Source: Ligustrum vulgare (taxonomy: Eukaryota > Streptophyta > Magnoliopsida > Lamiales > Oleaceae). Taken from it: a stretch of 64,000 nucleotides of DNA. The position numbers were made by a program, and so were the translations under genes. Where the stretch lies: the NCBI GenBank assembly GCA_963555705.1, contig OY743170.1, forward strand, positions 28,347,362-28,411,361. The letters are read 5' to 3'. Under the pieces are notes generated by a model that did no database searches, had not been told where the DNA came from, and worked only from the letters and a program-made list of their open reading frames with translations. Within the stretch, counting starts at the first letter, position 1. Every line of letters begins with the position of its first letter. Positions 1-10,570 of the stretch are shown here, piece by piece.

Positions 1-2406
1 GGTAAATCCTCATAAACATATGGAAACACAGGAATTTTACCGAACTTCGTGGCAAATCCTCATAAACATAGGAGACACAAGAATGTTACCGAACTTCGTG
101 GCAAGAATTCTTATGTGTAGCGCTACTAAAACTCCGGTCCCCTTAACATATCATAACTTATCATATGGGACCCAAAACAATCTTGGTAGATTGATTTCAT
201 AGCAATGATCCAAAAAAATATTTTCGTGAAGCATAGGGTATACTTACTTTTCGTAAAAACATAAAGTATATTTTCTTTTCATAAAAACATACTTACTTTT
301 CATAACAACATAAGGTATATTTACCTTTCATAACAACATACTTGCTTTTCTTAAAAATTGGCTTTCACAAGTCACATGACATTCATATGAAATCATAATT
401 TAAATCAATTAATAAGTGCGAGTCTACCTCAAATCCGACGAGTGCAAAGTTGAGCGGGAATGACTTCAATTTCTTTGAATTCTCCGTACGTTTCGTCTTA
501 GCCAATAAGTCACTTTAGTCTATCGAATATATAGCTCAAAATGATAAATTATAATTTGAGGACTAAAATTGATGTTTTGAAAGTTGAGGAACTAAAATGA
601 ATATTTTTGAAAGTTCAGGGACTAAAATAGATACTTTGAAAGTTGAGGGATTAAAATGAATACTTTTAAAACTTGGGCTTAGAATTTAATAAAGTAAATC
701 AGCAGGGACTGAAATAATAGATTTTAAAAATGAAAGGGGCTGATTAAGACTTATTTAAAACTAAATGGGCTGAAATGATAAGTTTAAAGCTAAAAGGACT
801 AATTTAGATCATTTACAAACTTGAGAACTAATTTGTAAATTCTGAAAAATCAATTAATAAAACAAAACATTTTCTCTTTCGGTTTCCATTATCCAGTGTT
901 AGAGAGAGAGAGAGTGCAGATGGTGGAGACAGAGGGAAATTGTGACTGGAACCCTCGCAAAATCTGGTCCTCAGCCGGCGATCTACCAGCAAAACACCGC
1001 CGCAGAGTGGCGATGAGCGGCGGCCAAGAATTGGTTAAAAATTTTGAGGGATTTGGTGATGATTTTGGTGCGAAACCGAAGTCAAACGCGGAGCTGGGTT
1101 CGCGATTTTTCCGGCGAATATCCGTCTAGATGGCCGGTGATGAAGGTAAATACTAGTTTTGTTCTGGGTTTGAAGTTTGATTTGGGTTTGTATTGTGGTG
1201 GCTGGAGTTAAATTTGGGCTGTGGTTTTTTTTTTCCGGCGAACATAAAGGCGGTCGAGGTGATTTGGGGATTTTGGTTTGGAGGTCGATTGATGACGGGT
1301 TTGAGCAGTGGTGGTGATAACTGATGATGATGATGATGGGTGATGATGTACTGTGGTGATGGTGAGTTTGGGGTTGATGCTAGTTGACAGATTGGTGGTG
1401 GTTGGCGGTTACAGTGAGGTTGGCTGCGTGAAGGAAGAGGTTGATGAGGAAATGGAACTGCAAATTGGTTTGTTGTTTGCTTGGTATTGGTTTTGAATTC
1501 TATAATTATGTCTGGGTTTGGCAATGGAGATAGTGGCTGTGAGAGGGTGGAGGTTACAGGGATGGTGACGGTGATTGCAGGGATGAGTTTGGTGATCGTG
1601 GAGGCAGCGTACTGATGAGGATGATGGGTGCAGTGTGGATCATTGGTGATTGGCTACTGGTTGGCAAATTTGTGAGTTGGAGCTCGCAGGCAGTAGAGAT
1701 GGTATTTGAATACGGCCGTGAAGGTGGTTGGTTCAACAATGATTGCAGCTGGTTGATGAGTTGGAATAAAGTGGAAAAATTGGTATGTGAATCATTATGT
1801 CTTTGAGACATAATTATGATAAAACTTGTGGAGAGAATAGAAAGAAACTTGAGGTTGGCCGAATTCTTGATGGAAATGGTGATAAAGATATGATAATTGA
1901 TTAGGTATTATAGAATAAGTTAGTGGAAAATTAGATGGAATATGAAATGAACAATTGTGTAAGATTCTTTATAAAATGATGATGTTTTGGTGTAAAGAAG
2001 AAAACATGGATGAAATTAGGTTTAGGATAATTAACTAAAAATTTGACTACTTTGATTTGAAAATGTATTTAAAACTGATATATTTTGGACTGAAAAATAC
2101 ATTTGAGAATAAACAAATTTTGAAATAAAATTGAAATACGTATTTGGACTTGAAATAATTTGAATAAGGATCATTGGGATATTTTAATAAATTTGGAATT
2201 CAAAATGATTTTGAAAATAATACTTTGAATAAATAATTAAAATAACATAATTTTAGAAATTCAGATTTTAATTTAAAATCGAACAAATTCGATATTTCTT
2301 GACTTGGCTAGACGAATCCGTCGCGGCATTAATTTCAAAACAATAGCGACACAATTTTCTAAATATTAAAATAATTATTTATTTCATAAAAATCTTGGTC
2401 GCTACA
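1..2406 (-). mobile_element. Family T long LTR (copy T1), partial at window edge
   Basis: This is most of a long LTR whose outer part lies left of the window. It matches T2 (19180-22265) over nearly its whole length: the same tandem block at the left, the same ~30-bp repeats, the GC-rich centre, and the same end GGTCGCTACA at 2406. It stops abruptly inside the last 25 bases of a family G LTR, so it inserted there. GTGAC (2407-2411) would be one copy of its target duplication. The strand follows by analogy with family F, where the GGGG(T/C)GTTACA end abuts the primer site. No coding capacity is credible. A long Del/Tekay-like LTR is an inference from length and termini. Confidence 0.75.
541..860. 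repeat. Degenerate ~30-bp repeats, AGGGACTAAA type
   Basis: Successive copies of a degenerate unit (gaaagttgaggactaaaatg, with variants) fill this stretch of the T1 LTR. The same kind of repeat occurs at the matching place in T2 (20600-20930) and T3 (38580-38800), and also in LTRs or leaders of other families here. Confidence 0.7.
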
Positions 2407-2445
2407 GTGACCCCCTCCCGGGATCACATCATCTGGTATCAGAGC
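2407..2445 (+). other. Family G element A: 5' LTR tail and primer-binding site
   Basis: The last bases of a family G LTR (…CCCGGGATCACATCA, ending at 2431) are followed by TC and then TGGTATCAGAGC at 2434-2445. The latter is the usual plant primer-binding site complementary to the 3' end of initiator Met-tRNA. The rest of this 5' LTR lies beyond the T1 insertion, outside the window. The same CCCCTCCCGGG tail is seen inverted near 13952-13966. Confidence 0.85.
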
Positions 2446-3064
2446 TGGACTCTGGATTCAGGTTTTGTTTTTCTATTCTATCCAGTTTGATTTTGTGTTT
2501 TTATCATAGAGTCTGCACAAAATCACCCATATCTTGTTATTGAGTCCTTTTTTCTTGAGTTTACTTTTTCTTCGTGTTCTTCTTGCCTGAAATTTTTTTC
2601 AGTTTTTAATTCATATAAAAATTCAACAAAAATTCAATCTTGTTTAATTTATTCGATTCTTGTCCAAATCATGTCCCGTTTGTTTTGTCGCGTTTGTTGT
2701 CGAATTTCGGATTTATAAAAAAAAAAAATTATTTAATCCAAAATTTCATCCATAATTCAAAAAAAAAAAAAAAAAAGAGTCAATTCCAAAATTCAAGGAC
2801 CACTTCCTTGAGTTTCATAACTCCTTGTTATCGAATCTTTCCATTCCATTTCACATCCGACTCCACAATGTCTAAATTCAAGGAAAAACCTCAAACAATT
2901 CCTAGAGTTAGGAGGGAGATATGATTGATCATAAACCTAGAGTTGGAATTGGGGATAAGTTGAAAGTATTGGAAGATGGTGCCTCAAAAATAGGGGATGG
3001 TGTCTCGGAAATGAGGGATGAAATTGATGAGGTGAGAATTATATTAAAGTAGTTAAAGGAGGAG
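2446..3064 (+). other. Element A leader, no recognisable gag
   Basis: This is an AT-rich leader with A-runs at 2717-2727 and 2759-2776. It is homologous to the leader of element B (9541-10119), for example the shared phrase tctatccagttt. A short ATG frame near 2869 (MSKFKEKPQTIPR…) soon meets stops. No gag domain or zinc knuckle is visible, so this copy has lost gag or is too decayed to read. Confidence 0.6.
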
Positions 3065-3487
3065 ATGATTGCAAAGAGAGCAAGGGAAAAATTAGCCAAT
3101 TTGCAACGGGAAAGTGAAAGGGAGGCTGAACCTGAATTACATAGGGGAAGTGAGTGTGAGATTATAGTAGAACCTCATGTTAAGAATATTAAATCTGAAG
3201 AGTTGAAAATTGAAGTAGTTGATCAAACTCTGAATTTTGAAGTAGAGGATAAAAGTGTGGTGGAGGTTTTTGAGCTTGAGAATTTTGAAAATAAATGTGT
3301 GGTTGGGCCTGAGAGTAAAGATATTGAGCAAGAGAGTGAAAAGATTGAACGAGGGGAAAAAAATAACCTCGTTATGGGAAGAGAGGAGGTGGTGATGATT
3401 CCTCATGAGTACAGGGATCCATACCTTGTACCTTATGAAACTAATAATTCCCTCCCCATTTTTTTTAAATCCTTCTTGCAGGTTTGA
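3065..3487 (+). CDS. Element A acidic tail ORF
   Basis: A 140-residue open frame sits between the lost gag/protease region and the polypurine tract. It is rich in Glu, Lys and Val (segments such as KIEVVDQTLNFEVEDK) and ends with EYRDPYLVPYETN…LPIFFKSFLQV. The acidic body and this C-terminal signature recur in the tail ORFs at 10571 and 13324-13933, and weakly at 5850-6035. The composition suggests an extended or coiled-coil protein. I recognise no enzymatic domain. It lies where reverse transcriptase would be in an autonomous gypsy element. The ATG is the first in the open stretch; translation as part of a longer polyprotein is equally possible. Confidence 0.5.
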   Translation: MIAKRAREKLANLQRESEREAEPELHRGSECEIIVEPHVKNIKSEELKIEVVDQTLNFEVEDKSVVEVFELENFENKCVVGPESKDIEQESEKIERGEKNNLVMGREEVVMIPHEYRDPYLVPYETNNSLPIFFKSFLQV

Positions 3488-3686
3488 AATAACCAGAAGT
3501 TTGAGCCCCACCACATATGGCCAAGGAAGCTCACATTTTGATCAATCCATATAATTCAAGTAATGGGGATCTATCGGTTGGTCCTATGGCATGAAAGCAA
3601 AGGATTTCCATTTGATCCAGGGGGTGCACTGAAACATCATTAACAAAGCTATGATTCGGGACGAATCATCCTAAAGAAGGGGAGAA
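3488..3686 (+). promoter_or_regulatory. Element A pre-LTR region: hairpin and polypurine tract
   Basis: A non-coding tail precedes the LTR. It contains GATTCGGGACGAATC at 3653-3667, a six-base stem with a three-base loop, then the purine run AAAGAAGGGGAGAA directly before the LTR start at 3687. The purine run is the expected plus-strand primer. The hairpin recurs at this place in other family G copies. Confidence 0.75.
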
Positions 3687-4426
3687 TGATGAGAATCATG
3701 GCGGGCTTGACGGAAAGAACTACAATTCAAGCCAAAACAAGAATTCAAACAGGTTCGGAGAGCTTCAAAGATCAAATCAAGTCAAAATGGATCAGATTCG
3801 TATTTACGGCCGTAAGTCAGCCACGGGTGGAAATTAAAGATTCCAAGATTTTAACAGTTACAGCCGTAAGTTTATGGTCACGGCCGTAATTCTTAAGCAG
3901 AAGTACAGTTACGGCCGTAAGGAATGTTGTCATGGCCGTAATTCCAAGATTTGCGGATTTTTATTTCCTTAATTATAGGATTAGATTTACTTTGTTTTTG
4001 TTATTGTTTCCAATTAAATTAGGACTCTATTTTGATAGATTTTATCGATTCCCTAATTAGATTAGATTTTATTTAGTTCCCTAGTAGACTAGGATTTTTT
4101 ATTCGCCTATATAAAGGCGTCTTCAGTGTAATACAAAAAAAGAAGACTTTGATTAATGAAAATTGTGTTTAGTGGTTTTCCCTCATATATTGTTCTGAAT
4201 TGAACACCTTCGAACTTATCAAATATTGTGAGATATTTGTGGCGTTCACCAATCGAACTTATCAAAGGCGTGGGCATCCTTTGTGGCGTTCAAACCATTA
4301 CGGTTCTTGTTTCCGCATCGTAACGGGTCTCGGGTTTAATATGCCCCTGGTTCTTGCGTCGTGAGGCTCGGGTCGTAGTGTTATCGTCCGTTCCAACCTG
4401 AATTCGGAACTTACCAGGCGTTATTT
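3687..4426 (+). mobile_element. Family G LTR A
   Basis: The LTR starts TGATGAGAATC next to the polypurine tract and is homologous, inverted, to LTR E (13950-14748). It carries five phased ACGGCCGT-type sites (3806-3939), a TATA-like TATATAAAG at 4108-4116, and the family landmark ttcttgcgtcgtgaggctcg near 4350. About 70 bases that should end the LTR and form the next primer site are missing. At about 4427 the sequence jumps into internal leader, which indicates recombination or a deletion in a tandem array. Confidence 0.8.
3806..3939. repeat. Phased ACGGCCGT array in LTR A (5 sites)
   Basis: Eight-base palindromic sites start at 3806, 3860, 3880, 3911 and 3932. Spacings are 54, 20, 31 and 21 bp, close to 5, 2, 3 and 2 turns of B-DNA. 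Three are exact. Sites 3860 and 3932 each differ by one transition. Flanks are usually TT or TC on the left and AA on the right. Confidence 0.85.
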
Positions 4427-4894
4427 TTCTATCCAGTTTGATTTTTATCTTTATCATCGAGTCCCATAAAAATCATCCATATCCTATTTTTGTTATTTGA
4501 GTCTTTGTTTTCAATTTTTCTTGTTCTTCTTAGGTTCCGTGTTTTAAGATAATGTTAGGCGTTTTGGGCTTTTTAGTTTAGGTTGAATTCTAGTTTATTT
4601 TTAGTTGCTTTATTTTGTTAAGCCTATATATATGGCTTTATTCAGCATTGTAAAACACAACTTTTATTCTTGAGATTAATGATATTGAAGGTGAGATATT
4701 CCCTTAATTTTCTTCATGTTCTCGTCGAACAAATTGAACTTATCAAAGGATTTGACAACCTTTGTGGCGTTCCCCCTTTGTGGTTCTTATCTCCGCATCG
4801 TAACGGGTTTTGGGTTTAATATACCCATAGTTCTTGCGTCGTGATGTCGGGGTTGCATTGTTACCGTCTACTATCTTGGATTTTAGAGCTTTCC
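4427..4894 (+). mobile_element. Family G leader joined to a 3' LTR half
   Basis: About 4427-4540 repeats the internal leader (ttctatccagtttgattttta…), showing that another internal region follows LTR A. From about 4541 it becomes the downstream half of a family G LTR: tatatatggctttattcagc, the cgttccccctttgtggttct phrase, and gttcttgcgtcgtgatgtcgg. It then abuts the inverted LTR of element C at 4895, so two LTRs meet in opposite orientation. Confidence 0.6.
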
Positions 4895-5758
4895 TGATGA
4901 GATCCCGGTCGGGGAATCTCGTCGAACACGCGGAATAACGATATTTAAAACCCTAGGATAGATCTAGATCAGATCGACACAAGACAAACAACGAAAAATA
5001 AGGATAGAACGACGGTAAAGCCTTGACCCGACAATCACGACGCAATTTATGGCGATGCGGATTGAAGAACCAAGATTGGTGAACGCCACAAGGACTTGTC
5101 AATTTCCTTGATAAGTATCGAATTTGGAAACGCCACAAATATTCTTACGAATATTTGATAAGTTTGCCGGAAGAACGCCACAAAGATCGGATCTTTGATA
5201 AGTTCAAGAAAAAGGGAATAAACTCAACCTCTCAATTTTGGAGAATCCTCTCACAAATTTTATTAATCAACTCAAACTTGTCTGTTTACAATGAATTGAA
5301 AAAGCGTATAAATAAGCAAAATAACCTAGCATCTAATTTACTCAAAATAGAATTCTAATTAGACTAAAATTCTAAAATAGGAAAATAACCTAAAATAATA
5401 AAAGGAAACAAAATAATTGGCAAAATTCCGGAAAATCTGGCGTTGCTCATTTACTGCCGTGAGGACTCCTTTTACGGCCGTAAAGGCCCTTCTGATCAAA
5501 AACTGATTTATTGGTTACGGCCGTGACACAATGATTACGGCCGTGAATTTCCTCCGGTTTGAATGTTACGGCCGTAAGACTGGACTTTACGGCCGTGAGA
5601 CCTTTCTGCATAAACAATTTTGTGTACTCGGCTCGGCTTGGTTCTTTCGTCTTCTCGGCTCGATTCCAACATGGAACTTGCTCCGTTTTCCATGTAGATC
5701 ACCGTTATACTGCCGATGTCTTGACTTCGCCCTTCGATGCCTGGTCCGGATCACATCA
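4895..5758 (-). mobile_element. Family G element C, 3' LTR
   Basis: Read on the minus strand, it begins TGATGTGATCCGG (at 5758) and ends with CATCA at 4895. The first ~330 bases on the plus strand match the truncated 5' LTR at 8106-8433 almost exactly. It carries six ACGGCCGT-type sites. The purine-rich tract AAGAGAGGGAGTA lies just outside it on the element side. Confidence 0.85.
5453..5596. repeat. Phased ACGGCCGT array in LTR C (6 sites)
   Basis: Sites start at 5453, 5474, 5517, 5537, 5568 and 5589, spaced 21, 43, 20, 31 and 21 bp. Five are exact; the first is ACTGCCGT. Confidence 0.85.
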
Positions 5759-6035
5759 TACTCCCTCTCTTGAAAAGGATTCGACCTCGAATCCATTTTT
5801 GGTCGGCTTTTCAAGCTCCTCCTGCTTTCCTGGGCTCGACGATCATTTTTAAGCTTCGTGCAGTCCTTTAGACTCTTGGGATGCTTATTCTGGCCAATAA
5901 ATTTCTGCCCCGTCTTAAATCCAAAGCTTGATTTATGTCTCTGCAAAACAGATTTTAAAGAACTGGGGAGGGAATTGTTAGCTCGGTTAAGTGCAAGGTG
6001 TGGATCCCCGTACACCAACCTATGTGCAAATAAAC
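5759..6035 (-). other. Element C tail: degraded acidic-tail remnant, hairpin, polypurine tract
   Basis: On the minus strand the protease ORF is followed by a short frame (CAHRLVYGDPHLALNRANNSL). It is a decayed version of the DPYLV…LPIFFKSFLQ signature of the other tail ORFs. A hairpin variant with a four-base loop (GATTCG-ACCT-CGAATC, 5778-5793) and a purine tract follow before the LTR. No reverse transcriptase or integrase sequence is present. An open frame of 150 codons spans 5587-6039 but runs into the LTR. Confidence 0.6.
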
Positions 6036-6767
6036 TCAATTTGGGGGTGGACTCTCTTTTCTTTTCACACCCTCTCCTTTTTCTGAGGTCGTGGCCTCAA
6101 CACTCTTATTTCTTTTTTCAAACTCACTTTTGATTTTCAATTGATCATTTTGAGCTTCTTTTGGAGATAACGGTACAAGTGTAAATTTCTTCCCACCCTT
6201 CACAAATGAATATTGATTCTTAAACCCATCATGCACTACCCTCCTGTCATGTTGCCAGGGTCGCCCCAACAATATATGACCAACATGCATAGGTACCACG
6301 TCACAGACCACCTCATCCTTATAACCCCCGATGGCAAAATTGACCATAGCCTGCTTATTTACCTTAATTTCCCCTGACTCGGTCAGCCATTGTAATTTAT
6401 AAGGGTTTGGATGTTTCATCAAGCTTAAGCCCAATTTATTAATCAACATTGTACTAACCACATTAGTACAACTTCCCCCGTCAATCACCATACCACAAGC
6501 CTTTTTGCCCACCAAGCATATAGTATGAAAAAGATTATCCCTTTGCTCACCAATTTCATCCACCCTAGCCCTAGCACTAAGGACACACCGATTAACAAGT
6601 GATTCTTTTTCAGGATAGGTCAATCCTTCCTCATCACTACTACTAGCTCCAGCTTCCACTAACTTAGGCATTCCCTTAAATTCATCCTCGGAACTAATTT
6701 CACCATTATCACGCAAGATCATTAGCTTCCTATTTGGACACTGGGATGCTATATGACCCATACCCAA
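6036..6767 (-). pseudogene. Element C zinc knuckle and aspartic protease (gypsy pol 5' part)
   Basis: This frame continues gag after a frameshift. It begins in the nucleocapsid zinc knuckle (CFKCLGMGHIASQCPNRK when read from 6783, a CCHC motif) and runs through an acidic linker to a retropepsin-like domain. The active-site segment is ACGMVIDGGSCTNVVSTMLI, followed by the hydrophobic HILLGRPWQHDRR flap-to-helix segment typical of plant gypsy proteases. The DGG triad is common in this group. The ORF ends in a Lys/Glu-rich stretch and is not followed by reverse transcriptase, so the element could not copy itself. The nearest relatives in the window are 10120-10557 (protease) and the tail ORFs. 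Confidence 0.8.
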
Positions 6768-7828
6768 GCACTTAAAACACTTAATATTTCTATCCCGAGT
6801 AGTTTGAGAATCGGAAATATTTTTACCTTTCGTTGTAGGCTCCTCCTTCCCTTTCGGGTTATGTTCAACGTTGGATTCCTGCTTAGGTTGTGATGTAGGA
6901 TAAGATGGCGAGTGTCTTGCTGCCCCTTTCGCCTTAGTTGTCTTTCCACCTTCATGGCCATATGCACCATATCTTCCAGCTCCACATAATGTTGCAGCTC
7001 AATGACATTGGCAATATCTCTATTCAGCCCACTCAGAAACCTAGCCATCATAGCTTCCCGATCCTCCACCACGTTAGCCCGAATCATCGCCACTTCCATA
7101 TCCTTATGATAATCTTCTAAACTCCTCGACCCCTGGGTCATACCCTGCAGCCTCTGATAAATATCCCTATAATAATGAGTCGGCACAAACCGCTTCCTCA
7201 TTATGGTTTTTAATTCACCCCAACTCTCCACCGGCTCCTCAAGGTTCCTCCTCCTACCCGTAACTAGTTGATCCCACCAAATATTTGCGTAGTCGGTGAA
7301 TTCGATCACGACTAATTTCACCTTCTTCTTCTCCGAATAATTATTACAATCAAAAATCCGTTCGATCTTTGTCTCCCAATCCAAGTACGCCTCAGGATCA
7401 CTCCTACCCTGGAACGATGGTAATTTCACTTTAATTTTTCCAAGGTCGTCATCAACAACATCTGTACCCCCACGATGCCTCCTAGCATCACGACGCTCCC
7501 TATCATGCCTCCTTTCATTCCTATCTCCTCTATCCCTCCTTCGTATACTACCTAAAGATATACTTCTACTTTCACTGCCCATGTCTTCATTATCCACACC
7601 AACCTCACGTCTATTACCTCTCCTAACCCGAGAACCATCATGAGACTGATCCCGAGGTCTCTGTTCACGCCCTGCACCTCTATTCACCATCTGTGCCATA
7701 AATCTCTCAAATTGTGCCCTTATTGCTGCAATATCACCATTACCCTGTTCATCCTTTCTATTCACGCCCCTGGGCTGTTTCCTGTCTCCAACAGAAGATG
7801 AAGATGTAGAAGCCTCTCTATCAGACAT
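6749..7828 (-). pseudogene. Element C gag (capsid) polyprotein, frameshifted near its end
   Basis: A 359-codon frame starts at 7828. Residues ~1-130 are basic and Arg-rich (RRRDRGDRNERRHDRERR). Residues ~140-290 form a retrotransposon gag capsid domain with DPEAYLDWETKIERIF, DYANIWWDQL, RKRFVPTHYYRDIY, SRSLEDYHKDMEVAMIRA and ELQHYVELEDMVHMA. Around 6925-6935, in the run before GGGGCAG, one base is gained or lost. The original frame there reads KGAARHSPSYPTSQPKQ and leads into the zinc knuckle, while the annotated frame ends in a nonsense tail (LSVLSAWVWVI). The leader, primer site and 5' LTR lie just upstream at 7829-8433. It is the only readable gag of this family in the window. Confidence 0.85.
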
Positions 7829-8103
7829 TTTTAAGACACGAACAAGGAAATTCGGAATATTTGGGGAATATTTGGGAATTTTCAGATTTTTTTTTAAATC
7901 TGCAAGAGAATTGGACTACGAGTATGACAGAAAAAACGGAAATGAATTTGGACAAAAAACGAAGAAGAAAAACACTTTTGAATTTTTGGGACTGACTCTT
8001 ATGGACCAAACTGGAAAAATTTATGACTGACACGAAGAACGCGAAGAACACGAAAAAAATCAAGAAACGCTAGAATCTGAAATAGATCCAAGCTCTGATA
8101 CCA
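7829..8103 (-). other. Element C leader and primer-binding site
   Basis: This is the AT-rich 5' leader of element C. At 8092-8103 the minus strand reads TGGTATCAGAGC, the initiator Met-tRNA primer site, two bases after the LTR end. Confidence 0.85.
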
Positions 8104-8105
8104 GA

Positions 8106-8433
8106 TGATGAGATCCCGGTAGGGGAATCTCGTCGAACACGCGGAATAACGATATTTGAAACCCTAGGATAGATCTAGATCAGATCGACACAAGAAAAAC
8201 AACGAAAAACAAGGATGGAACGACGGTAAAGCCTTGACCCGACAATCACGACGCAATTTATGGCGATGCGGATTGAAGAACCAAGATTGGTGAACGCCAC
8301 AAGGACTTGTCAATTTCCTTGATAAGTATCGAATTTGGAAACGCCACAAATATTCTTGCGAATATTTGATAAGTTTGCTGGAAGAACGCCACAAAGATCG
8401 GATCTTTGATAAGTTCAAGAAAAAGGGAATAAG
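8106..8433 (-). mobile_element. Element C truncated 5' LTR
   Basis: It is nearly identical to plus-strand 4895-5214 of the 3' LTR. It begins TGATGAGATCCCGG on the plus strand and breaks at about 8434, where an unrelated family G tail sequence starts. The missing half held the ACGGCCGT sites. The close match of the two LTR portions suggests a comparatively recent insertion. Confidence 0.85.
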
Positions 8434-8902
8434 TTTGCAGGTTTATTGTGCATTGAATTTTGATTTACATCAACCTTGGTCAATTCCCCTCGTGTTTCAA
8501 TACCTTCTTGTCTACAAATTGGAGGAGCATCATTTATTGTATACATGTCAGGGAATCGACAATTTTTCGTTTGATCCAGAGGTACAGTTTGATTTTTTAA
8601 GAACAACACCATGATTCGGGACAAATCACCCTAAAGAAGGAGGGAATGGTACGAATCAGGGTGGGCTTGACGGGAAAATCTATAATTCAAGCCAAAACAA
8701 GAAGTCAAGCAGGTTCAGAGAACGTCAAAGATCAAACATTGCTTATACGAAGAAGGTCTGAGGCTAAACCAAGTGAGCAAGCCAAGAACAGCTTTATGAT
8801 TCGGGACGAATCATCTTAAAGGAAGATGGGATGATGTGATCCGGAAAAGAAGCTAAGAACAATGTTATGATTCGGGACGAATCATCTTAAAGGAAGAGGG
8901 GA
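8434..8902 (+). mobile_element. Family G tail and LTR-start fragment with duplicated LTR/polypurine junction
   Basis: This starts the left arm of a large inverted repeat (partner about 12232-13346). It contains a tail end, a hairpin variant (8613-8627), a polypurine tract and an LTR start (TGGTACGAATCAGGG at 8647). It then has two tandem ~71-bp copies of hairpin (8798-8812, 8869-8883) plus purine tract plus TGATGTGATCCGG. The second copy leads into LTR B at 8903. Confidence 0.7.
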
Positions 8903-9540
8903 TGATGTGATCCGGAAAAGGCGTCAAAAATGAGAAATCAAGATACGGGAAATTCAACAATATTCTACATGGAAAAATGAACAAGTTTCGTGTTGGGCTC
9001 GAGTCGAGATTCAAATCACGTCAACGGATCAGAAAATCAGAAAATTGGGCAGAAGATGCGTTACGGCCGTACATTGTTTCTCATGGCCGTAACTTATGGA
9101 TTTCACGGCCGCATCACATTCCTCACAGCCGTAAATGAAAATTGGTATTTTTGTTCAGAAGGAGATTTACGGCCGTAACTAATATAGTGACATTTTGATC
9201 AGAGAAGGACTTACGGCCGTAAGTCCGACTTTTACGGCCGTAAGCGGTGCAAATCAGATTTTTCGGGATTTTAGTATTTCGGTTGATTTGTATTTCCTTT
9301 ATTGGTTTTTAATTCTTTTTCTGATTTTGATAATTTTGGTTATTTTGGTTATTTTAGTTATTTTAGGTATTTTAGCCTAATTAGAATTCTATTCAGAGTC
9401 AGTTAGCGACTAGGGTTTATTTCGCCTATTTATATGCTTTTCCATTCAATGTAAAAATAGAATATTTTTGATGAATAAAATTATTGAGTATTTTTACTCT
9501 CTCTAAAGGTGAGGATTTTCCCTTTAAACATCATCCATCA
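8903..9540 (+). mobile_element. Family G element B, 5' LTR
   Basis: Starts TGATGTGATCC after the purine tract AAAGGAAGAGGGGA and ends CATCA at 9540, two bases before a primer-binding site (9543-9553). It carries seven ACGGCCGT-type sites, a long TTTTGGTTATTTTGGTTATT stretch near 9330, and a TATA-like tatttatatgc near 9426. At 638 bp it is shorter than the 802-bp partner LTR, mainly by loss of the downstream region. Confidence 0.85.
9063..9241. repeat. Phased ACGGCCGT array in LTR B 5' (7 sites)
   Basis: Sites start at 9063, 9083, 9105, 9125, 9169, 9213 and 9234, spaced 20, 22, 20, 44, 44 and 21 bp, multiples of about two helical turns. Four are exact. ATGGCCGT, ACGGCCGC and ACAGCCGT are single-base variants. 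Confidence 0.85.
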
Positions 9541-10119
9541 TCTGGTATCAGAGATTAGGCTCCAAAAATCAAGGTTATATCTTTATTTTGTTTTCTTGAG
9601 TTTTCTATCCAGTTTAATTTTTATGATTCTCATCGAGTCCCATAAAAATCATCCATATCTTGTTGAGTGTTTTGTTTTTCAGTTTTTTGCGTTCTTCTTG
9701 TTCTTGAGTTTGTTGAATCTTTAATCCAGAAAATCGTTCCAAAAAATTTCAAAGGTGTTTGTTTTGCTTAATTCTTATCCGAATTAAGTTTCGTTTGTTT
9801 TGTCGTGTTCGTTGTCGAATTTTCGGATTTATAAAAAAAAAATTATTATTTTTTTTTTATTTTATTTATTCCGAAAATTCACCCAAAATTCAAAAAAAAA
9901 AAAAAAAATTATTCAAGAACCACTTTCTTGAATTTCTACAATGTTCTTGATATTCTTTCCTTTCGAGTCAAATTCAAGAACCACTTTCTTGAATTTCTTT
10001 AAAATTCTTAATATTGTTTTTCCTTTTCGAGTCAACATTAGATTCCTTCTTGATATTTGTCAATATCTGGACCATCTTATTTTGAGTCTCTCAAATTTTT
10101 GAAAGCTACATCATAAGGG
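9541..10119 (+). other. Element B primer site and leader, gag absent
   Basis: TGGTATCAGAG lies at 9543-9553. The leader then has poly-A and poly-T stretches and two copies of a caagaaccactttcttgaat phrase (about 9915 and 9971). The protease frame follows directly, so this copy lacks gag. Confidence 0.7.
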
Positions 10120-10557
10120 ATGGATTATGATCCGGGTTCGTTGTTCCAAACTAGATGTTATGTGGGTCAAAAGGTGTGCAGTTTGGCAATTGATAGAGAG
10201 TGCTTCACTAATTTTGCTAATATCAACATGGTTGAAAAATTGGGATTATCTCTAATACCGCACAGTAGACCTTATTGTGTGACGTGGATGAGGGAATTTG
10301 GAGAGTTCCATGTAACCAAGCAAGTCCTATTGACTATCACCCGTGGAAAATATATTGATGACGTATTTTGTGATGTAGTGCCTTTAAAGTCTTGTCATAT
10401 TTTATTGGGAAAATCGTGGAGTCGTATGAGAGAAGCAATATATTATAAGAGTATGCACATATATAGGATTCTTACGAGAGGGGAAACATTCACACTGTAT
10501 GGATTAACACTCGAGGAAGCACTAGACGATTCGAGGAAGGTAAAAAAAAGAGAGTGA
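10120..10557 (+). pseudogene. Element B aspartic protease with damaged active site
   Basis: This 145-residue frame is homologous to the element C protease (SLFQTRCYVGQKVCSLAIDR, NMVEKLGLSLIPHSRPY, CDVVPLKSCHILLGKSW). Where C has IDGGSCTN, this copy has IDRECFTN: the catalytic Asp is kept, but the two residues after it, normally Gly-Gly or Ser/Thr-Gly, are replaced by Arg-Glu. The enzyme should be inactive. The frame starts at the ATG of MDYDPGSLF and ends just before the acidic tail ORF at 10571 in another frame, so the two were probably one polyprotein. Confidence 0.75.
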
Positions 10558-10570
10558 GAGGAAAGTTGTA

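Noticed and set aside
1712..1719. ACGGCCGT site in the family T LTR
   Set aside because: A single isolated site with no array; likely chance and not part of the family G pattern.
1153..1811. His/Pro/Asn-rich ORFs in the family T LTR
   Set aside because: Low-complexity frames over TGATGATG-type sequence; not conserved in T2 or T3.
5531..5852. Plus-strand ORFs across 5531-5852
   Set aside because: They read through the LTR of a minus-strand element and its palindrome array.
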